Part shown: positions 6,791 to 15,193 of the stretch, piece after piece | How the letters are laid out: every line of letters begins with the position of its first letter | Position numbering within the stretch: position 1 is the stretch's first letter | Assembly (NCBI GenBank): GCA_045541475.1 | Contig: JAZQJI010000037.1 | Span: forward strand, 1-30,615 | Source of the DNA: RGIG3077 sp045541475 | GTDB lineage: Bacteria; Bacillota; Clostridia; Oscillospirales; Ruminococcaceae | Length of the DNA stretch: 30,615 nucleotides | Direction: 5' to 3' | Notes under the pieces: generated by a model | The model's input: the letters and a program-made list of their open reading frames with translations, nothing else | What the model was told of the DNA's origin: nothing | Database searches by the model: none | Position numbers and translations under genes: made by a program

Positions 6791-8668
6791 TTATTTCACC
6801 TCGTTCTGTTCAAAGTAAACCAATAAAATAGTAATATCAGCAGGCGAAACACCTGTTATTCTTGAAGCCTGACCAAGATTTATCGGCTGCAATTTCGTCA
6901 ACTTTTCAGCCGCTTCAAGTCGCAAGCCTTTAATTACCGTGTAATCAAAATCTATCGGTAAAGCCTTGTTTTCAAGCTTTTTCATTCGTTCAATCTGTTC
7001 AAGCTGCTTTTCAATATATCCTTTATACTTAATTTGCAGCTCTACCTGCTCTGCAATATCATCACGCAAATCAGGTCTTTCTGGATCAAAAGGAGCAAAC
7101 ATCGCATAATTCAACTGCGGTCGGCGGATTAAATCAGCCAATTTTGCACCCGTTGTCATAGCAGAAGTGCCGTTTTGTTGCAAAAATTTGTTAATTTTAT
7201 CGCTTGGAGCAATATTTAAATGACTGATTCTATCAATTTCCTTATCAATTTTTTCGATTTTATCGAGCAATTCCTCATATTCTTCTTTTGTAACAAGACC
7301 AATTTCGTACCCGAGTGGAGTAAGGCGCAAATCTGCGTTATCCTGGCGCAAAATCAAGCGATATTCGCTTCGCGAAGTCATCATTCTGTATGGATCAGAA
7401 ACACCTTTTGTAACCAAATCATCTATAAGTGTGCCTATATAAGATTCACTGCGCTTTAAAATCACAGGCTCAAGACCTTTAATTTTTCTTGCCGCATTTA
7501 TGCCTGCAACAAGACCTTGAGCAGCCGCTTCTTCATATCCCGAACTGCCGTTAAACTGTCCTGCGCCGTAAAGCCCGCTGATTTTTTTAAACTCAAGACT
7601 TAATTTCAGCTCAGTCGGGTCACAACAGTCATACTCAATAGCATAGGCAGGGCGCATAATTTCAACATTTTCCAACCCTTCAATAGTACGCAAAAATGCA
7701 AGCTGTACATCTTCAGGCAATGATGATGACATACCCTGCAGGTAGTATTCATCAGTATCAAGACCCATCGGTTCAACAAAAATCTGGTGCCTTTCCTTAT
7801 CGGGAAAACGTACTATTTTGTCCTCAATAGATGGACAATATCTGGGACCAACACCTTCTATTCTGCCCGAATATAATGGCGATCTATGCAGATTATTCCT
7901 TATAACCTGGTGTGTTTTTTCGTTTGTATATGTTATATAACAATCTGCTCGATTTTCTATTTTTTCCCGAGTTTTAAAGGAAAACGGAACAGTTACATCA
8001 TCACCGTGCTGTACTTCAAGTACATCAAAATTAATAGAGCGCTTATGTACACGGCAGGGTGTACCCGTTTTAAAGCGACGCAGGGTAATGTCTGCGTTGG
8101 TTAGACATTCAGAAAGAGCCTTTGGCGGCAAAACGGCATCAGGACCGCTTTCATAGCTTACTTCGCCAACGTGAATTTTACCTTTTAAATATGTACCACC
8201 GGCAATAATAGCCGCCTTGCAGTTATAAACAGCGCCAAGTGATGTAACAACGCCGCAAACCTTTCCATCATCAAACAAAATTTCGGCAATTTCAGCCTGT
8301 TTAATGTGCAAATTTCGCTGATTTTCACACACGCTTTTCATGTAGGCATGGTACAAAACTCTATCGGCTTGCGCACGCAAACTATGCACAGCAGGGCCTT
8401 TTCCTCTATTTAACATTCTCGATTGTATGGAGCATTTATCGGCGGCTTTACCCATTTCACCGCCCAAAGCGTCAATTTCACGCACCAAATGCCCTTTCGC
8501 AGTTCCACCAATAGAAGGGTTGCATGGCATATTTGCTATCTGATCAAGCGAGATTGTAAACATTGCAGTTTTACAGCCAAGTCTTGCGCTGCTCAATGCC
8601 GCTTCAATTCCTGCATGACCAGCACCAATAACGGCTACGTCAAATTCACCCATTAAGTATTTTTCCAA
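6791..8668 (-). CDS. mnmG: tRNA uridine-5-carboxymethylaminomethyl modification enzyme MnmG/GidA
   Basis: FAD-dependent partner of MnmE that installs the (carboxymethyl)aminomethyl group on wobble U34 of certain tRNAs. It has 625 residues, normal for the family. The dinucleotide fold GAGHAG is at 15-20, and the GTAKGHLVREIDALGGEM segment and the C-terminal MnmE-contacting helical domain are present. Two starts are possible: TTG at 8668, with a strong GGGGGA site 7 bases upstream, or ATG at 8653 with no good site. The TTG is preferred. It lies 12 bp after mnmE and touches rsmG. Confidence 0.96.
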   Translation of the reverse strand: MEKYLMGEFDVAVIGAGHAGIEAALSSARLGCKTAMFTISLDQIANMPCNPSIGGTAKGHLVREIDALGGEMGKAADKCSIQSRMLNRGKGPAVHSLRAQADRVLYHAYMKSVCENQRNLHIKQAEIAEILFDDGKVCGVVTSLGAVYNCKAAIIAGGTYLKGKIHVGEVSYESGPDAVLPPKALSECLTNADITLRRFKTGTPCRVHKRSINFDVLEVQHGDDVTVPFSFKTREKIENRADCYITYTNEKTHQVIRNNLHRSPLYSGRIEGVGPRYCPSIEDKIVRFPDKERHQIFVEPMGLDTDEYYLQGMSSSLPEDVQLAFLRTIEGLENVEIMRPAYAIEYDCCDPTELKLSLEFKKISGLYGAGQFNGSSGYEEAAAQGLVAGINAARKIKGLEPVILKRSESYIGTLIDDLVTKGVSDPYRMMTSRSEYRLILRQDNADLRLTPLGYEIGLVTKEEYEELLDKIEKIDKEIDRISHLNIAPSDKINKFLQQNGTSAMTTGAKLADLIRRPQLNYAMFAPFDPERPDLRDDIAEQVELQIKYKGYIEKQLEQIERMKKLENKALPIDFDYTVIKGLRLEAAEKLTKLQPINLGQASRITGVSPADITILLVYFEQNEVK

Positions 8669-8680
8669 GAAAAATCCCCC

Positions 8681-10048
8681 TTATTTTCCCACGCAGAATC
8701 GTGAAAATACTTCGTTTACAACATTCTCGCTAAGCGATTCGCCCTTTAAGTTGGCAATTTCGCCTGCGGCTTCCTCTATCAAAACAGTTACAATATCAAG
8801 CGTCAAGCCGCTTTCGGCTGCATTTTTTGCATTTTCAACGGCCAATTTTGCGTTTTGTGCACAAATCCATTGACGTTGATTTGCTATCACTCCATTTGAA
8901 AAACTTATTTCATTATTCAAAAACATCTTTTCAATAAGATTTTGCAACTCATCAATACCACTGTTATTTGCCGCTGATATTTCAACAATATTTTCAAATT
9001 TATCAGATAAAATTTCTGTATCAAGAGCCTTTTCACAATCGGTTTTATTGATAATAATTATTGTATTTTTATTCATTATTTTGCATAATAATTCATTATC
9101 TTCATCATCAAGATTTCTTGAATAATCAAAAACCGCAAGCACAAGTTCAGCGTTTTCCAATTTCTTTTCAGCAATTTTTACACCCACGCCCTCAACGTAA
9201 TCTTGCGTATCGTGCATACCTGCCGTATCACAAAGGTTGAGCACAACATCACCAAAGCGAATGCTTTCCTCAACTGCATCACGCGTAGTACCTGCAAATT
9301 CGCTTACAATGCTGCGTTCAAATCCACTCAAAGAATTCATCAATGTAGATTTACCAACATTTGGCTTGCCCACAATTACAGTTTCAATACCTTCACGCAC
9401 GATTTTTCCATAATCATAAGTTGAGCAAAGCTGCGTAATATCAGCAAGCACAGCATCAAGATTATTTATCATAACATCAGTTTCAAGCTCGGGCAAATCC
9501 TCTTCGGGAAAATCCGCCCAGGCTGCTAAATCGCCCAAAATTACAGTTAATTTATCTGATATAACGTCAATTCTGCGTGAAAGTGCGCCTTCTCGCAAAG
9601 AATTTGCGTATTTCAGCTCATTCTCGCTATTGGCAGAAATAATATCAATAACCGCTTCAGCGCGCGTTAAATCCATTTTACCGTTTAAAAATGCACGCTT
9701 GGTAAACTCGCCGGGTTCTGCCAAATTTGCACCGCAAAGCAAACAACAACGCAAAACACGCTGCGTTACATAAACACCGCCATGGCACGATATCTCGACA
9801 AGGTCTTCACCTGTATAGCTTTTTGGATTACGGAACACCGTAAGCACACATTCATCAATAATTTCATCATCAAAAACAATGTGGCCGTAAGCGCAGGTAT
9901 AGCCTTTCATATTACTCGGCACTTTGCCGTTTTCTGATTTAAAAATCTTATCAGCTATTGAAATCGACTTTTCTCCCGACATTCTTATAACGGATAAACC
10001 GCCACTGACAAGCGCAGTTGATATAGCCGCAATTGTACTTTTACTCAC
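8681..10048 (-). CDS. mnmE: tRNA modification GTPase MnmE/TrmE
   Basis: Potassium-activated GTPase that works with MnmG on U34 of tRNA, using a folate cofactor held by its N-terminal domain. The 455-residue form begins MSKSTIAAIS, as in the family. An N-terminal TrmE fold (about 1-118) is followed by a helical domain with inserted G domain: G1 at about 227-235 (GKPNVGKST), G3 DTAG near 274 and G4 NKTD. It ends in FCVGK, the catalytic C-x-G-K tail with valine for the more common isoleucine. The GTG at 10048 has AGGTG six bases upstream; a GTG at 10057 overlaps that site and is less likely. It heads the mnmE-mnmG-rsmG unit. Confidence 0.95.
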   Translation of the reverse strand: MSKSTIAAISTALVSGGLSVIRMSGEKSISIADKIFKSENGKVPSNMKGYTCAYGHIVFDDEIIDECVLTVFRNPKSYTGEDLVEISCHGGVYVTQRVLRCCLLCGANLAEPGEFTKRAFLNGKMDLTRAEAVIDIISANSENELKYANSLREGALSRRIDVISDKLTVILGDLAAWADFPEEDLPELETDVMINNLDAVLADITQLCSTYDYGKIVREGIETVIVGKPNVGKSTLMNSLSGFERSIVSEFAGTTRDAVEESIRFGDVVLNLCDTAGMHDTQDYVEGVGVKIAEKKLENAELVLAVFDYSRNLDDEDNELLCKIMNKNTIIIINKTDCEKALDTEILSDKFENIVEISAANNSGIDELQNLIEKMFLNNEISFSNGVIANQRQWICAQNAKLAVENAKNAAESGLTLDIVTVLIEEAAGEIANLKGESLSENVVNEVFSRFCVGK

Positions 10049-10058
10049 AAAAAACACC

Positions 10059-10124
10059 TACATTTTGTAAATTGTAACTTAATATATACATTTTGTAATA
10101 TATCATATAATTACATATTGTATA
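10059..10124. promoter_or_regulatory. AT-rich mnmE upstream region with three TACAnnTTGTA-like motifs
   Basis: TACATTTTGTAA occurs at 10059-10070 and again at 10087-10098, and a related TTACATATTGTATA at 10111-10124. The same kind of imperfect palindrome flanks pyk (about 24887-24899 and 26341-26352). They could be operators for an unknown regulator or simply products of extreme AT content. The mnmE promoter must lie here, but no clear -35/-10 pair was recognised. Confidence 0.3.
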
Positions 10125-10159
10125 TTTTATATTATTTTATACTAATTAGATATAAAATA

Positions 10160-10189
10160 ACGGCCACGAAAAACACTTTTCGCAGCCGT
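10160..10189 (-). terminator. Terminator after jag
   Basis: ACGGC (10160-10164) pairs with GCCGT (10185-10189), and CGAAAA (10167-10172) with TTTTCG (10177-10182) across a small CA/CA internal loop. On the minus strand it is followed by TTATTTTATAT. It begins 12 bp past the jag stop and closes the rpmH-to-jag cluster. A T run also follows on the plus strand. Confidence 0.75.
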
Positions 10190-10200
10190 ATTTTTAAAAC

Positions 10201-11004
10201 TTAAAATTCAATTTTTCCGTAAAGTCCGGCATTAAGATTGTCCTCCGGCTTAGGACGCTTATAGTCTTTTTCAAAGCTTGTTTTAAGGTCAAGCGACTTA
10301 GGCTCATAATTTTCCTTGCGCTTTCTGTCATTTCTATCGCGGTTAAAATTACGGTTTCTACCGCCCTTATTATATTCTCTTCCGCCTTTTTTAGGATTAT
10401 CTGAAGCTATAACAACCTTACGGTAAGGTTCTTCACCAACAGAACGTGAATTTACACCTTCAATTTCAGATACAGCAGAGTGAATAATTCTTCTTTCGTA
10501 AGGGTTCATAGGCTCCAAAGTTGCTGAATATCCGGTTTTAAGAACATTTTTAGCGATTTTGTTTGCAAGTTCAATAAGAATAGCTTTGCGCTTTTCACGA
10601 TATCCACGGCTATCTACCGTAATTCTGTAATAATCCTTTTCACCCTTATTACAAACCATTGATGCAAGATACTGTATAGCATCAAGAGTATCGCCATGTT
10701 TGCCGATAATAGTGCCTGCGCCTTCACCATCAAGCTCAATAACAGCACCGCCTTCAACCTCGGTTATGGTTGCTGTCATTTCAAGTCCCATTTTTTCTGT
10801 AATGTTAAGGATATAATCTCTTGCAATTTCTGCTCTGGAAAGTTCAAAACTTGCCTCAATCTTTGCAATGCCCTTCATTCCGAAAAGGCCTTTTTTGGGT
10901 TCTTCAATAATGTTAAACAAAATTCTTTCTTCAGCTACGCCAAATTCTGCAACTGCCAATGCTCTGGCTTCTTCAACTGTTTTGGCTTCAAAAATCTTTA
11001 CCAT
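10201..11004 (-). CDS. jag: Jag/KhpB family RNA-binding protein
   Basis: Single-stranded nucleic-acid-binding protein; in pneumococcus KhpB/EloR pairs with KhpA and controls cell elongation. The 267 residues have a Jag N-terminal domain (1-50, with the KKGLFG loop), a KH domain with GKHG at 101-104, and an R3H domain (about 137-200) with NPYERRIIHSAV. Residues 204-267 are an added low-complexity tail rich in Arg, Asn, Lys and Gly; Bacillus Jag (about 208 residues) ends near where this tail begins. The ATG has GGAGGA upstream. It lies downstream of yidC, as in many Firmicutes, and ends in a terminator. The symbol khpB could equally be used. Confidence 0.92.
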   Translation of the reverse strand: MVKIFEAKTVEEARALAVAEFGVAEERILFNIIEEPKKGLFGMKGIAKIEASFELSRAEIARDYILNITEKMGLEMTATITEVEGGAVIELDGEGAGTIIGKHGDTLDAIQYLASMVCNKGEKDYYRITVDSRGYREKRKAILIELANKIAKNVLKTGYSATLEPMNPYERRIIHSAVSEIEGVNSRSVGEEPYRKVVIASDNPKKGGREYNKGGRNRNFNRDRNDRKRKENYEPKSLDLKTSFEKDYKRPKPEDNLNAGLYGKIEF

Positions 11005-11099
11005 AAAAATCCTCCGTTCCTGAAATTTTATTTTCTCTATATTTTCACTTTTTAAAGATGTGAATAAATATACAAATTTGCCTGATATAAAACTACCGA

Positions 11100-12284
11100 T
11101 TAATCTTCTTTATATTCATCGCCGTATTTTTCAGCCATGCGCTTTCTTGCATCATTTATAAGCTTGCGGTTGTAAGCCTGCAATTCAGACCTGGACATAC
11201 CATTTTCTTCATCATTAGATTTACGCGCGGGAGCAGTGCCGTTTTGCTGTTCAAGCAAAGCACGCTGTTCTTCAAGCATTTGCTCAAAACGGCTGGGCTT
11301 TTTATTCTGGGCTTTTATTTTATCTTTTTCAATAATAACATCAATACGCTTAGGTGTGTAGTAAATATACATAAATATTGTTATAAGGAACGAAAACAGC
11401 GAGGAGCAAAGCCAGTAAAAACCAACACCGGCAGGGAATGTAAGTGCCAGATATACCGAGAAAAGAGGCATACCGTAAAGCATAACATTCATACAGCCCA
11501 TATTCTTCATAGCATCGGGGTTGCTTTTCTTCTGCTGATGCTGTGTGTAGAATGTCATAACAAGCTGCACAACACCGGAAAGTATCGGAATAAGTGCAAG
11601 CATAATTGCTGCTGCTGTCCATTTTTCAGGACTGAAAGTAGGTGTCTGGCTTAAGTCAATACCCAAAAATGTATTTGTTGCACCAAAATCACGTACTTTA
11701 TCAAAAAAATCTGCATAGCTTTCGCCAAAAATAGAATTGCAAAGTTCTGCATCGTTGGAAAGCTTTATAAGCTCCAATTCGGGACGATTTGTTATATTTG
11801 CCTTTGAAATGCCAAGCGCTTCAAGCTCTTCGGCATACTGCGCAAGATTTGCATCGTAACCGTTTTTACCGCTTTTGATAAACACTGTTTCAAGAATTTC
11901 GCTTGCCTTGCTGATAGTATCCTTACCGAGCTTTACAATGTGTGTAAGCGGACGATAAACAACATCGAGCACGCCAAAAAGTATAGGAAACTGAATAAGC
12001 AAGGTTGTACAGCCTGAAAATTGGTTGTAACCAACTTCCTTGTAAAGCTTTTGCTGTTCGGCAATCATTTTTTCCTGATTATTTGCGTATTGCTTGCGTA
12101 TTTTTGCCATTTGCGGCGCAAGCTTATTCACCTTAGCAGAACCAATATGTGATTTTCTGTTCCAATAATACATTATAAGCTTTGTGAAAATAGTGAAAAG
12201 TACTATCGAAAGGCCGTAGTTTCCACAAAAATTATATATAACACGCATTATAGGCGCTAAAATTGTACCAAATAATTTTTCCAA
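11100..12284 (-). CDS. yidC: Membrane protein insertase YidC/Oxa1 family
   Basis: Inserts and folds inner-membrane proteins, alone or with Sec. The protein has five predicted hydrophobic segments and a charged C-terminal tail that may bind ribosomes. The groove arginine of TM1 (E. coli Arg366) is Lys35 in FTKLIMYYW. GCTTLLIQFPI and the later FPAGVGFYWLCSSLFS are typical. Between TM2 and TM3 is an unusually long polar loop of about 90 residues. The frame opens at TTG 12299, overlapping the yidD stop, but AGAGGA at 12291-12296 sits 6 bases before a TTG at 12284, giving 394 residues starting MEKLFGTILAP; this start is preferred. jag is 95 bp downstream. Confidence 0.93.
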   Translation of the reverse strand: MEKLFGTILAPIMRVIYNFCGNYGLSIVLFTIFTKLIMYYWNRKSHIGSAKVNKLAPQMAKIRKQYANNQEKMIAEQQKLYKEVGYNQFSGCTTLLIQFPILFGVLDVVYRPLTHIVKLGKDTISKASEILETVFIKSGKNGYDANLAQYAEELEALGISKANITNRPELELIKLSNDAELCNSIFGESYADFFDKVRDFGATNTFLGIDLSQTPTFSPEKWTAAAIMLALIPILSGVVQLVMTFYTQHQQKKSNPDAMKNMGCMNVMLYGMPLFSVYLALTFPAGVGFYWLCSSLFSFLITIFMYIYYTPKRIDVIIEKDKIKAQNKKPSRFEQMLEEQRALLEQQNGTAPARKSNDEENGMSRSELQAYNRKLINDARKRMAEKYGDEYKED

Positions 12285-12295
12285 AATTTTTCCTC

Positions 12296-12568
12296 TCAAT
12301 CGTTCTGTTTATTTATGCTTTTATTCTGTTTTTTTGCAATAAAACTGAATTTTTCGGGCACCGGATCATAGCCGCCTTTAAACAGCGGATTACACTTTAA
12401 AAAGCGTTTTATACCTAAATAAAGCCCTTTTAACGCCCCGAATTTTTCAATGCAGCCATAAGTATATTCCGAGCAGCTTGGATAAAAACGACAAGTAGGG
12501 TATGCTTTTAAACCCGAAATATTTTTGCGGTAAAACCTAATCATCCAAAGCAAAAATTTTTTAATCAC
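12296..12568 (-). CDS. yidD: Membrane protein insertion efficiency factor YidD
   Basis: Small membrane-associated protein that assists insertion of YidC/Sec substrates. The 90 residues include an N-terminal amphipathic helix (MIKKFLLWMIRFY) and the family signature CRFYPSCSEY at 26-35, followed by RFLKCNPLFKGGYDPVP. The GTG start at 12568 overlaps the rnpA stop in GTGA, so the two are translationally coupled, and the stop lies just before the yidC ribosome-binding site. The C-terminal 20 residues are Lys/Asn-rich and variable in the family. Confidence 0.95.
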   Translation of the reverse strand: MIKKFLLWMIRFYRKNISGLKAYPTCRFYPSCSEYTYGCIEKFGALKGLYLGIKRFLKCNPLFKGGYDPVPEKFSFIAKKQNKSINKQND

Positions 12569-12900
12569 TGCAAATTCAACTCCGGAATAACGCTGTTTTT
12601 AAAATATTCACTAAATACATTTGATTTAATTCTGCAGATATTTGTGCGCGCAACAACGATAATATCAAAGCCAATGGGCATAAAAATTTCATTTTCGCGG
12701 TAGGCTTGTCTTATAACGCGTTTTGCGCGGTTGCGGCAAACTGCGTTGCCGATTTTTTTACCCGCAGTTATTCCCAAACGGTTGTAGGGAAGATTGTTTT
12801 TTTTGTAATAAATAACCGCATTTTCTGAAAAAATCTTTTTTCCCTTGCGATAAAGATGCAAAAATGCGGCATTTTTGTTAATTTTAACTGTGTAATACAT
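12565..12900 (-). CDS. rnpA: Ribonuclease P protein component
   Basis: Basic protein subunit that binds the catalytic RNase P RNA and the 5' leader of pre-tRNAs. The 111 residues end the usual alpha-beta sandwich with the RNR motif GNAVCRNRAKR at 51-61. The ATG at 12900 fits family length, but no Shine-Dalgarno sequence precedes it, and a terminator-like hairpin lies between it and rpmH. It overlaps yidD by 4 bases. Both features suggest it is expressed much less than rpmH. Confidence 0.95.
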   Translation of the reverse strand: MYYTVKINKNAAFLHLYRKGKKIFSENAVIYYKKNNLPYNRLGITAGKKIGNAVCRNRAKRVIRQAYRENEIFMPIGFDIIVVARTNICRIKSNVFSEYFKNSVIPELNLQ

Positions 12901-12929
12901 ATTTTAAATTTAAGCCAATATACAAGAAA

Positions 12930-12954
12930 AGACCACATTAAAATTATGTGGTCT
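12930..12954 (-). terminator. Hairpin between rpmH and rnpA, partial terminator
   Basis: AGACCACAT (12930-12938) pairs with ATGTGGTCT (12946-12954) around a 7-base loop, followed on the minus strand by TTTTCTTGT. It lies 20 bp after the rpmH stop and 30 bp before rnpA, so it probably reduces read-through from the strong rpmH promoter. Confidence 0.7.
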
Positions 12955-12974
12955 GCTCTGCGGCAAGAAAAAAA

Positions 12975-13109
12975 TCAATAGCTAAGTCTTGCTCTGTTCT
13001 TTGCTCTTCTGCGTGCGAGAACCTTTCTGCCGTTCTTAGTAGACATTCTCTTCATAAATCCGTGCTCCTTCTTTCTCTGGAGCTTCTTGGGCTGATATGT
13101 TCTTTTCAT
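12975..13109 (-). CDS. rpmH: Ribosomal protein L34
   Basis: Smallest component of the large ribosomal subunit. This 44-codon gene reads MKRTYQPKKLQRKKEHGF and then continues with the usual Arg/Lys-rich sequence through NGRKVLARRRAK to a final RARLSY. A strong GGGAGG lies 10 bases before the ATG at 13109. It is the first gene of the left arm, has its own consensus promoter, and is followed by a hairpin before rnpA. Length and sequence are entirely typical. Confidence 0.98.
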   Translation of the reverse strand: MKRTYQPKKLQRKKEHGFMKRMSTKNGRKVLARRRAKNRARLSY

Positions 13110-13205
13110 TGAGTTTTTACCTCCCTTATATAATAATCAAAAAAAAATATCAATTTGGTATATGTGAAAATATAAATATATAAATCCATAACCCTGCAAT
13201 AATAC

Positions 13206-13234
13206 AGTATATAATAATACCCGCTTTATGTCAA
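13206..13234 (-). promoter_or_regulatory. rpmH promoter
   Basis: On the minus strand a perfect TTGACA (13229-13234), 17-bp spacer and TATACT (13206-13211). The leader to rpmH is about 90 bases and AT-rich. Confidence 0.8.
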
Positions 13235-13444
13235 GCATTTTTTTAAAAAATTCACATTTAACACATCTAACCGATTTTTTTTTAGCTTTGTTTTTATCAC
13301 ATTTTACAAAAAACAACACGCCTACGCCTTTTTTTGATAAAGAAAATATCAGCTTTTTAAATACTATTATAAATATATCTAAATTAAAACGAAAAAATAT
13401 GCTGTTTTTATCTATTTTTTTGTTGAAAAAATAGCTTAAAAAGC

Positions 13445-13473
13445 TTGTAAATTTTTGTGATATATGGTATAAT
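13445..13473 (+). promoter_or_regulatory. dnaA promoter with extended -10
   Basis: TTGTAA (13445-13450), 17-bp spacer, TATAAT (13468-13473) preceded by TGG (TGn extended -10). The transcript would start near 13480, about 80 bases before the dnaA ATG. No DnaA box was recognised over it, so autoregulation is not evident. Confidence 0.75.
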
Positions 13474-13560
13474 AAAGCATATATTTTCAACGCATTTTTT
13501 TAGTACTATTTATTATTTATATGCAATAGAAAAAATTGAAAAGAAAGGATAAAAAAATCA

Positions 13561-14919
13561 ATGGATTCTTTTACAGATTTATTTGAAATTGTAAAAAATT
13601 ACTGCCGTGAAAAAGGCGGCGTAGGCGATGTTGCAATGAAACTCTGGATAAATACCCTTGAACCTGTTGAGTTTAAAAACAACACCGCTGTTTTTATGGT
13701 TCAATCAGATTTTCAAAGATCAATAACACTGAGCAATTATGAAAAGCTTCTGCTTGAAGCTTTTAAATCTACATTGGGATTTGATGTTGATATTAAAATC
13801 ATGATAGAAGAAGAAGAAAAAGAGCCTTCCGAGCCTGTTGATATTGATGATATTGATATTCGCAACAGCGAGCTTGAACGCAGCTATGAATATGCAAATT
13901 ATGATTACACCTTTGATACTTTCATCGTAGGAAGATCTAACGAATTTGCTTATGCTGCCTGCTCTGCCGTAGCTAAAAATTATAATAATAAAGATTATAA
14001 CCCTTTGTTTATCTACGGCCCTTCAGGTCTTGGCAAAACTCATCTTTTAACCGCTATTATGAATGAGTTTAAATTAAGACATCCGGAAAAGAATATTGTT
14101 TTTGTAACTGCCGAAACCTTTGCAAATGAGCTTATAGCTGCAATTCAAGCAAAAAATACCGCTCCGATAAGAGAAAAATTCAGAAAATGCGACCTTTTGC
14201 TTCTTGATGACGTTCAGTTTTTGGCAGGAAGAGAAAGCACACAGACAGAGTTTTTCCACACGTTTAACGAGCTTTACCAGGCAAACAAGCAAATCGTTCT
14301 TACATCCGACCGTCCCCCCATGGAAATAAAAACTCTTGAGGACAGACTTAAAAACCGTTTTGTTTCGGGCATTATTGCAGATATTTCCATACCCGATTTT
14401 GAAACGAGAATTGCAATTATAAAGCGCAAGGCTGAATTGCTTGAACTTAAAATACCAAACGATGTTGCAGAATTTATTGCAAACAGACTTAAAACAAATA
14501 TTCGCCAGCTTGAAGGCGCTGTAAAAAAATTAAAGGCGTTAAAGCTTCTTGCAGGCAGTCCGCCTTCAATGGCAATGGCACAAAGCGTTATTCGTGATAT
14601 TTTAAACGATGACCAGCCTATTCCGATTACGGTTGAAAAAATCATTGCCGAGGTTGCAAATATTTATGGCGTTACTCCCGATGATATTCGCTCCAGCAAA
14701 CGTGCTTCACAAATTTCTACTGCGCGTAAGGTTGCAATTTTTGCCGTGCGTGAAATTACACAAATGTCGCTTGCTTCTATCGGAACAGAATTTGGCGGAA
14801 GAGATCATTCAACAATGGTTTATGCTATCAACAGTATTGAAACAAGCCTTGCAAAAGACTCGCATTTAAAGGAAATTGTTGATGATATTATTAAAAATAT
14901 CAGAGATAAGAACCGCTGA
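13561..14919 (+). CDS. dnaA: Chromosomal replication initiator DnaA
   Basis: AAA+ ATPase that binds the origin, forms a filament and melts the duplex. The 452 residues show domain I (about 1-80), a short acidic linker (82-110), the ATPase core with Walker A GPSGLGKT (153-160) and Walker B LLLLDD (212-217), and domain IV with GGRDHST (412-418). The usual ARPRQ segment of the DNA-binding domain is STARK (386-390): Pro becomes Ala388 and Gln becomes Lys390, while the minor-groove Arg (Arg381) and Arg389 are kept. The start has AGAAAGGA 10 bases upstream and its own promoter. It is separated from dnaN by a terminator-like hairpin and the probable unwinding region. Confidence 0.98.
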   Translation: MDSFTDLFEIVKNYCREKGGVGDVAMKLWINTLEPVEFKNNTAVFMVQSDFQRSITLSNYEKLLLEAFKSTLGFDVDIKIMIEEEEKEPSEPVDIDDIDIRNSELERSYEYANYDYTFDTFIVGRSNEFAYAACSAVAKNYNNKDYNPLFIYGPSGLGKTHLLTAIMNEFKLRHPEKNIVFVTAETFANELIAAIQAKNTAPIREKFRKCDLLLLDDVQFLAGRESTQTEFFHTFNELYQANKQIVLTSDRPPMEIKTLEDRLKNRFVSGIIADISIPDFETRIAIIKRKAELLELKIPNDVAEFIANRLKTNIRQLEGAVKKLKALKLLAGSPPSMAMAQSVIRDILNDDQPIPITVEKIIAEVANIYGVTPDDIRSSKRASQISTARKVAIFAVREITQMSLASIGTEFGGRDHSTMVYAINSIETSLAKDSHLKEIVDDIIKNIRDKNR

Positions 14920-14942
14920 TTTTTTAACATTATTTGTTTTTT

Positions 14943-14970
14943 AAAAACAACGCATTTTCGGTTGTTTTTT
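14943..14970 (+). terminator. dnaA terminator
   Basis: AAAAACAAC (14943-14951) pairs with GTTGTTTTT (14961-14969) around a 9-base loop and runs into T residues, 23 bp after the dnaA stop. A second inverted repeat, AACCGTT (14980-14986) with AACGGTT (15002-15008), follows within 10 bp. dnaN may therefore depend partly on another promoter. Confidence 0.6.
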
Positions 14971-15193
14971 TAAACTATCAACCGTTTTTACAAAATTCAA
15001 CAACGGTTTTGGTGTTTAATATTTTTGGATTTAACATTTGTTTGCACAAGTTTTTAAAAAGATTTTTTGCATTTTCAACTTTTCAAACTGATTTTTGCAA
15101 AACAAAAATCTTTAAACTTTTCAAAAATAATTTCACCCTGTTCGTGTTTAAATTTTAACGGCTGAATTTCGCTGTTTGTGTGAGTTTTTAAGA

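Larger units (their letters stand above)
13110..13560. other. rpmH-dnaA intergenic region, upstream half of the origin
   Basis: 450 bp without a gene, extremely AT-rich with long A and T runs. It holds divergent promoters for rpmH and dnaA. No TTATCCACA or one-mismatch DnaA box was found. The nearest matches have two mismatches, around three CACAT elements (13253-13257, 13262-13266, 13298-13302). It may form the first part of a bipartite origin with the dnaA-dnaN gap, as in Bacillus, but the DnaA sites cannot be assigned by eye. Confidence 0.55.

Noticed and set aside
13137..13490. 117-codon minus-strand and 68-codon plus-strand frames in the rpmH-dnaA gap
   Set aside because: Composition is Phe/Lys/Ile-rich from A/T runs, there is no ribosome-binding site, and both promoters of the region lie inside them.
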